A stretch of DNA of 6,189 bases, taken from assembly GCA_913020235.1 (NCBI GenBank), contig CAJWBT010000147.1:1-6189 (forward strand). Reading direction: 5' to 3'. The DNA comes from an uncultured Chloroflexota bacterium (lineage in GTDB: Bacteria; Chloroflexota; Dehalococcoidia; UBA3495). The notes under the pieces were generated by a model. That model was not told where the DNA came from and searched no databases. It saw only the letters and a program-made list of their open reading frames with translations. Positions 5,412 to 6,189 of this stretch are shown here, one piece after another. Numbering within the stretch: position 1 is the stretch's first letter; each line of letters opens with the position of its first letter. The position numbers and the translations under genes were made by a program.

Positions 5412-6189
5412 GTCCGGCCTTGGCCCGTTTCCGGTACCACGGGTAGTGCGAGTTTTGCCGGTCATCCTGCCGCTGTAGCTGCCAGGGCAGACGCCCTCGG
5501 GGTCGGATTGCTGAGCGCCGCCCCGATAGTGTCTTGTCTCGGAAATAGCCGTTACGATCATCCGATCGCCCTGAGCTTGTCGAAGGGTCCTTCCGTGGAA
5601 GGATGGTTCGACAAGCTCACCACGACGTGTGCGCAATTGACCGGGTTCATTCCCGTGGGGAATAATCGTCTCGATCCTCACGGTCTTGTTTTCCACCGTG
5701 ATACGGTCGACCAGTAGCCTAAGAAGCTCTTGGCGCTCTTCGAATGACATATTGTCCAGGCCCTCTGCCACACGCTGGCAGAAGGTCTGGAGGTGCTGAA
5801 GTGCGCTCTCAGTGTCCTGCTCCTGCTCTGCCCTCCGGTCCAGGTCACGAGAGGTTCCCTCCAGCTCTTTGCTCCGCGCTCGGAGCTTGTCCATCTCATT
5901 CTTGTAGCGCTTCAAGTCCATGGCCTCAGTTACGTATGCTTGAGTAATCCGGTCTTGTTGGAGCCGGACCTGCTTCATTGCTAGCTCAACCTGCCGGCGC
6001 TCATAGTCCAGTTCTGTGCCACAGTTCGAGGCCTCCAGAAGAACGCGGTACTCCTCAACTAGAACCTCTGGGTCCTGAAGGGCGCCTACTACAGCTGACC
6101 AGACCACCCCTTCCAGAGACTCAGCGGAAATGGATCCAGGAGAGCATTTCCTCCCGGTGGACGATGAGCCCCAGTGGGCACGGTTACAG
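5319..6189 (-). CDS. C-terminal part of a large serine recombinase, 5' end outside the window, tail altered by a repeat
   Basis: The minus-strand frame is open from the right edge, giving 289 residues to a TAG at 5319-5321. It starts with what looks like the second half of a zinc ribbon (Cys1 and Cys15 of the visible part). Next come SISAESLEGVVWSAVV (19-34), a long charged coiled coil (about 59-125, with AYVTEAMDLKRYKNEMDKL), and FEERQELLRLLVDRITVENK plus VRIETIIP (about 149-177). This is the usual C-terminal arrangement of large serine recombinases that integrate or excise mobile DNA; the catalytic serine domain would lie beyond the window. The family normally ends soon after the last strand. 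Here the frame continues through a palindromic repeat (5572-5619, encoding about residues 190-206) and another 80 or so residues with no recognisable family. Its last 93 bases overlap the membrane protein gene antisense. The gene's real end is probably lost or near 5620. GC is lower than in the catabolic genes (30 of 60 in 5881-5940). Confidence 0.85.
   Translation of the reverse strand, partial: CNRAHWGSSSTGRKCSPGSISAESLEGVVWSAVVGALQDPEVLVEEYRVLLEASNCGTELDYERRQVELAMKQVRLQQDRITQAYVTEAMDLKRYKNEMDKLRARSKELEGTSRDLDRRAEQEQDTESALQHLQTFCQRVAEGLDNMSFEERQELLRLLVDRITVENKTVRIETIIPHGNEPGQLRTRRGELVEPSFHGRTLRQAQGDRMIVTAISETRHYRGGAQQSDPEGVCPGSYSGRMTGKTRTTRGTGNGPRPDSFGDFSGFQGFIAAMGNRANYAIDNPQHKL
5572..5619. 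repeat. Long palindromic repeat of the 'gagcttgtcgaa' type
   Basis: Outer arms tgagcttgtcgaa (5572-5584) and ttcgacaagctca (5607-5619) are perfect 13-bp complements. Inside, tccttc (5588-5593) and gaagga (5598-5603) form a second stem with loop cgtg, so the whole 48 bases fold into one long hairpin. I recall this form, 'ccctgagcttgtcgaaggg...ttcgacaagctcac', as a widespread dispersed intergenic repeat in many bacterial genomes. Read on the minus strand it encodes GELVEPSFHGRTLRQAQ, a recurrent artefact-like tail in predicted proteins. Here it lies within the open frame of the recombinase. Confidence 0.75.

Overview
The window looks like a piece of a high-GC bacterial genome, most likely a Chloroflexota lineage of the Dehalococcoidia/SAR202 type, probably from a metagenome. 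This is inferred from gene content: a flavin-dependent LLM-class oxidoreductase, an amidohydrolase and a sugar-epimerase-like dehydrogenase lie next to the end of a molybdenum hydroxylase gene. The style of the intergenic palindromic repeats also fits. No 16S or other taxonomic marker is present, so the assignment is tentative.

Layout. Bases 1-72 are the last codons of a xanthine/CO dehydrogenase-type large subunit. A 576-base spacer follows with no credible gene but three different palindromic repeats. Three genes on the plus strand come next: an NAD(P)-dependent SDR-family epimerase/dehydratase (649-1596), a metal-dependent amidohydrolase of the Amidohydro_2 type (1706-2506), and an LLM-class flavin- or F420-dependent oxidoreductase (2696-3733). 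Gaps of 109 and 189 bases separate them. They resemble a small catabolic cluster, with oxidation, ring or C-C/C-N hydrolysis and sugar/acid dehydrogenation as possible steps, but the substrate cannot be read from sequence.

A tRNA-Gly with anticodon CCC and an encoded CCA end lies at 4060-4134. It is preceded by a promoter-like sequence whose -10 box sits in the loop of a perfect 9-bp inverted repeat. After it comes a gene-poor stretch (4135-4802) ending in a consensus TTGACA promoter, a small palindrome and a strong ribosome binding site. These lead into a gene for an unrecognised membrane protein of about 202 residues with five predicted membrane segments (4803-5411).

On the minus strand, from the right edge of the window, lies the C-terminal part of a large serine recombinase (end of zinc ribbon, coiled coil, C-terminal beta motif). 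Its reading frame runs through a long intergenic palindrome (5572-5619) and only stops at 5319, inside the membrane protein gene on the other strand. The membrane protein and recombinase genes have visibly lower GC than the catabolic genes, so the part from about 4.7 kb to the right edge may be acquired DNA. I found no clear evidence of a complete new system. The most interesting features are the repeat-derived recombinase tail and the unrecognised membrane protein beside the recombinase.
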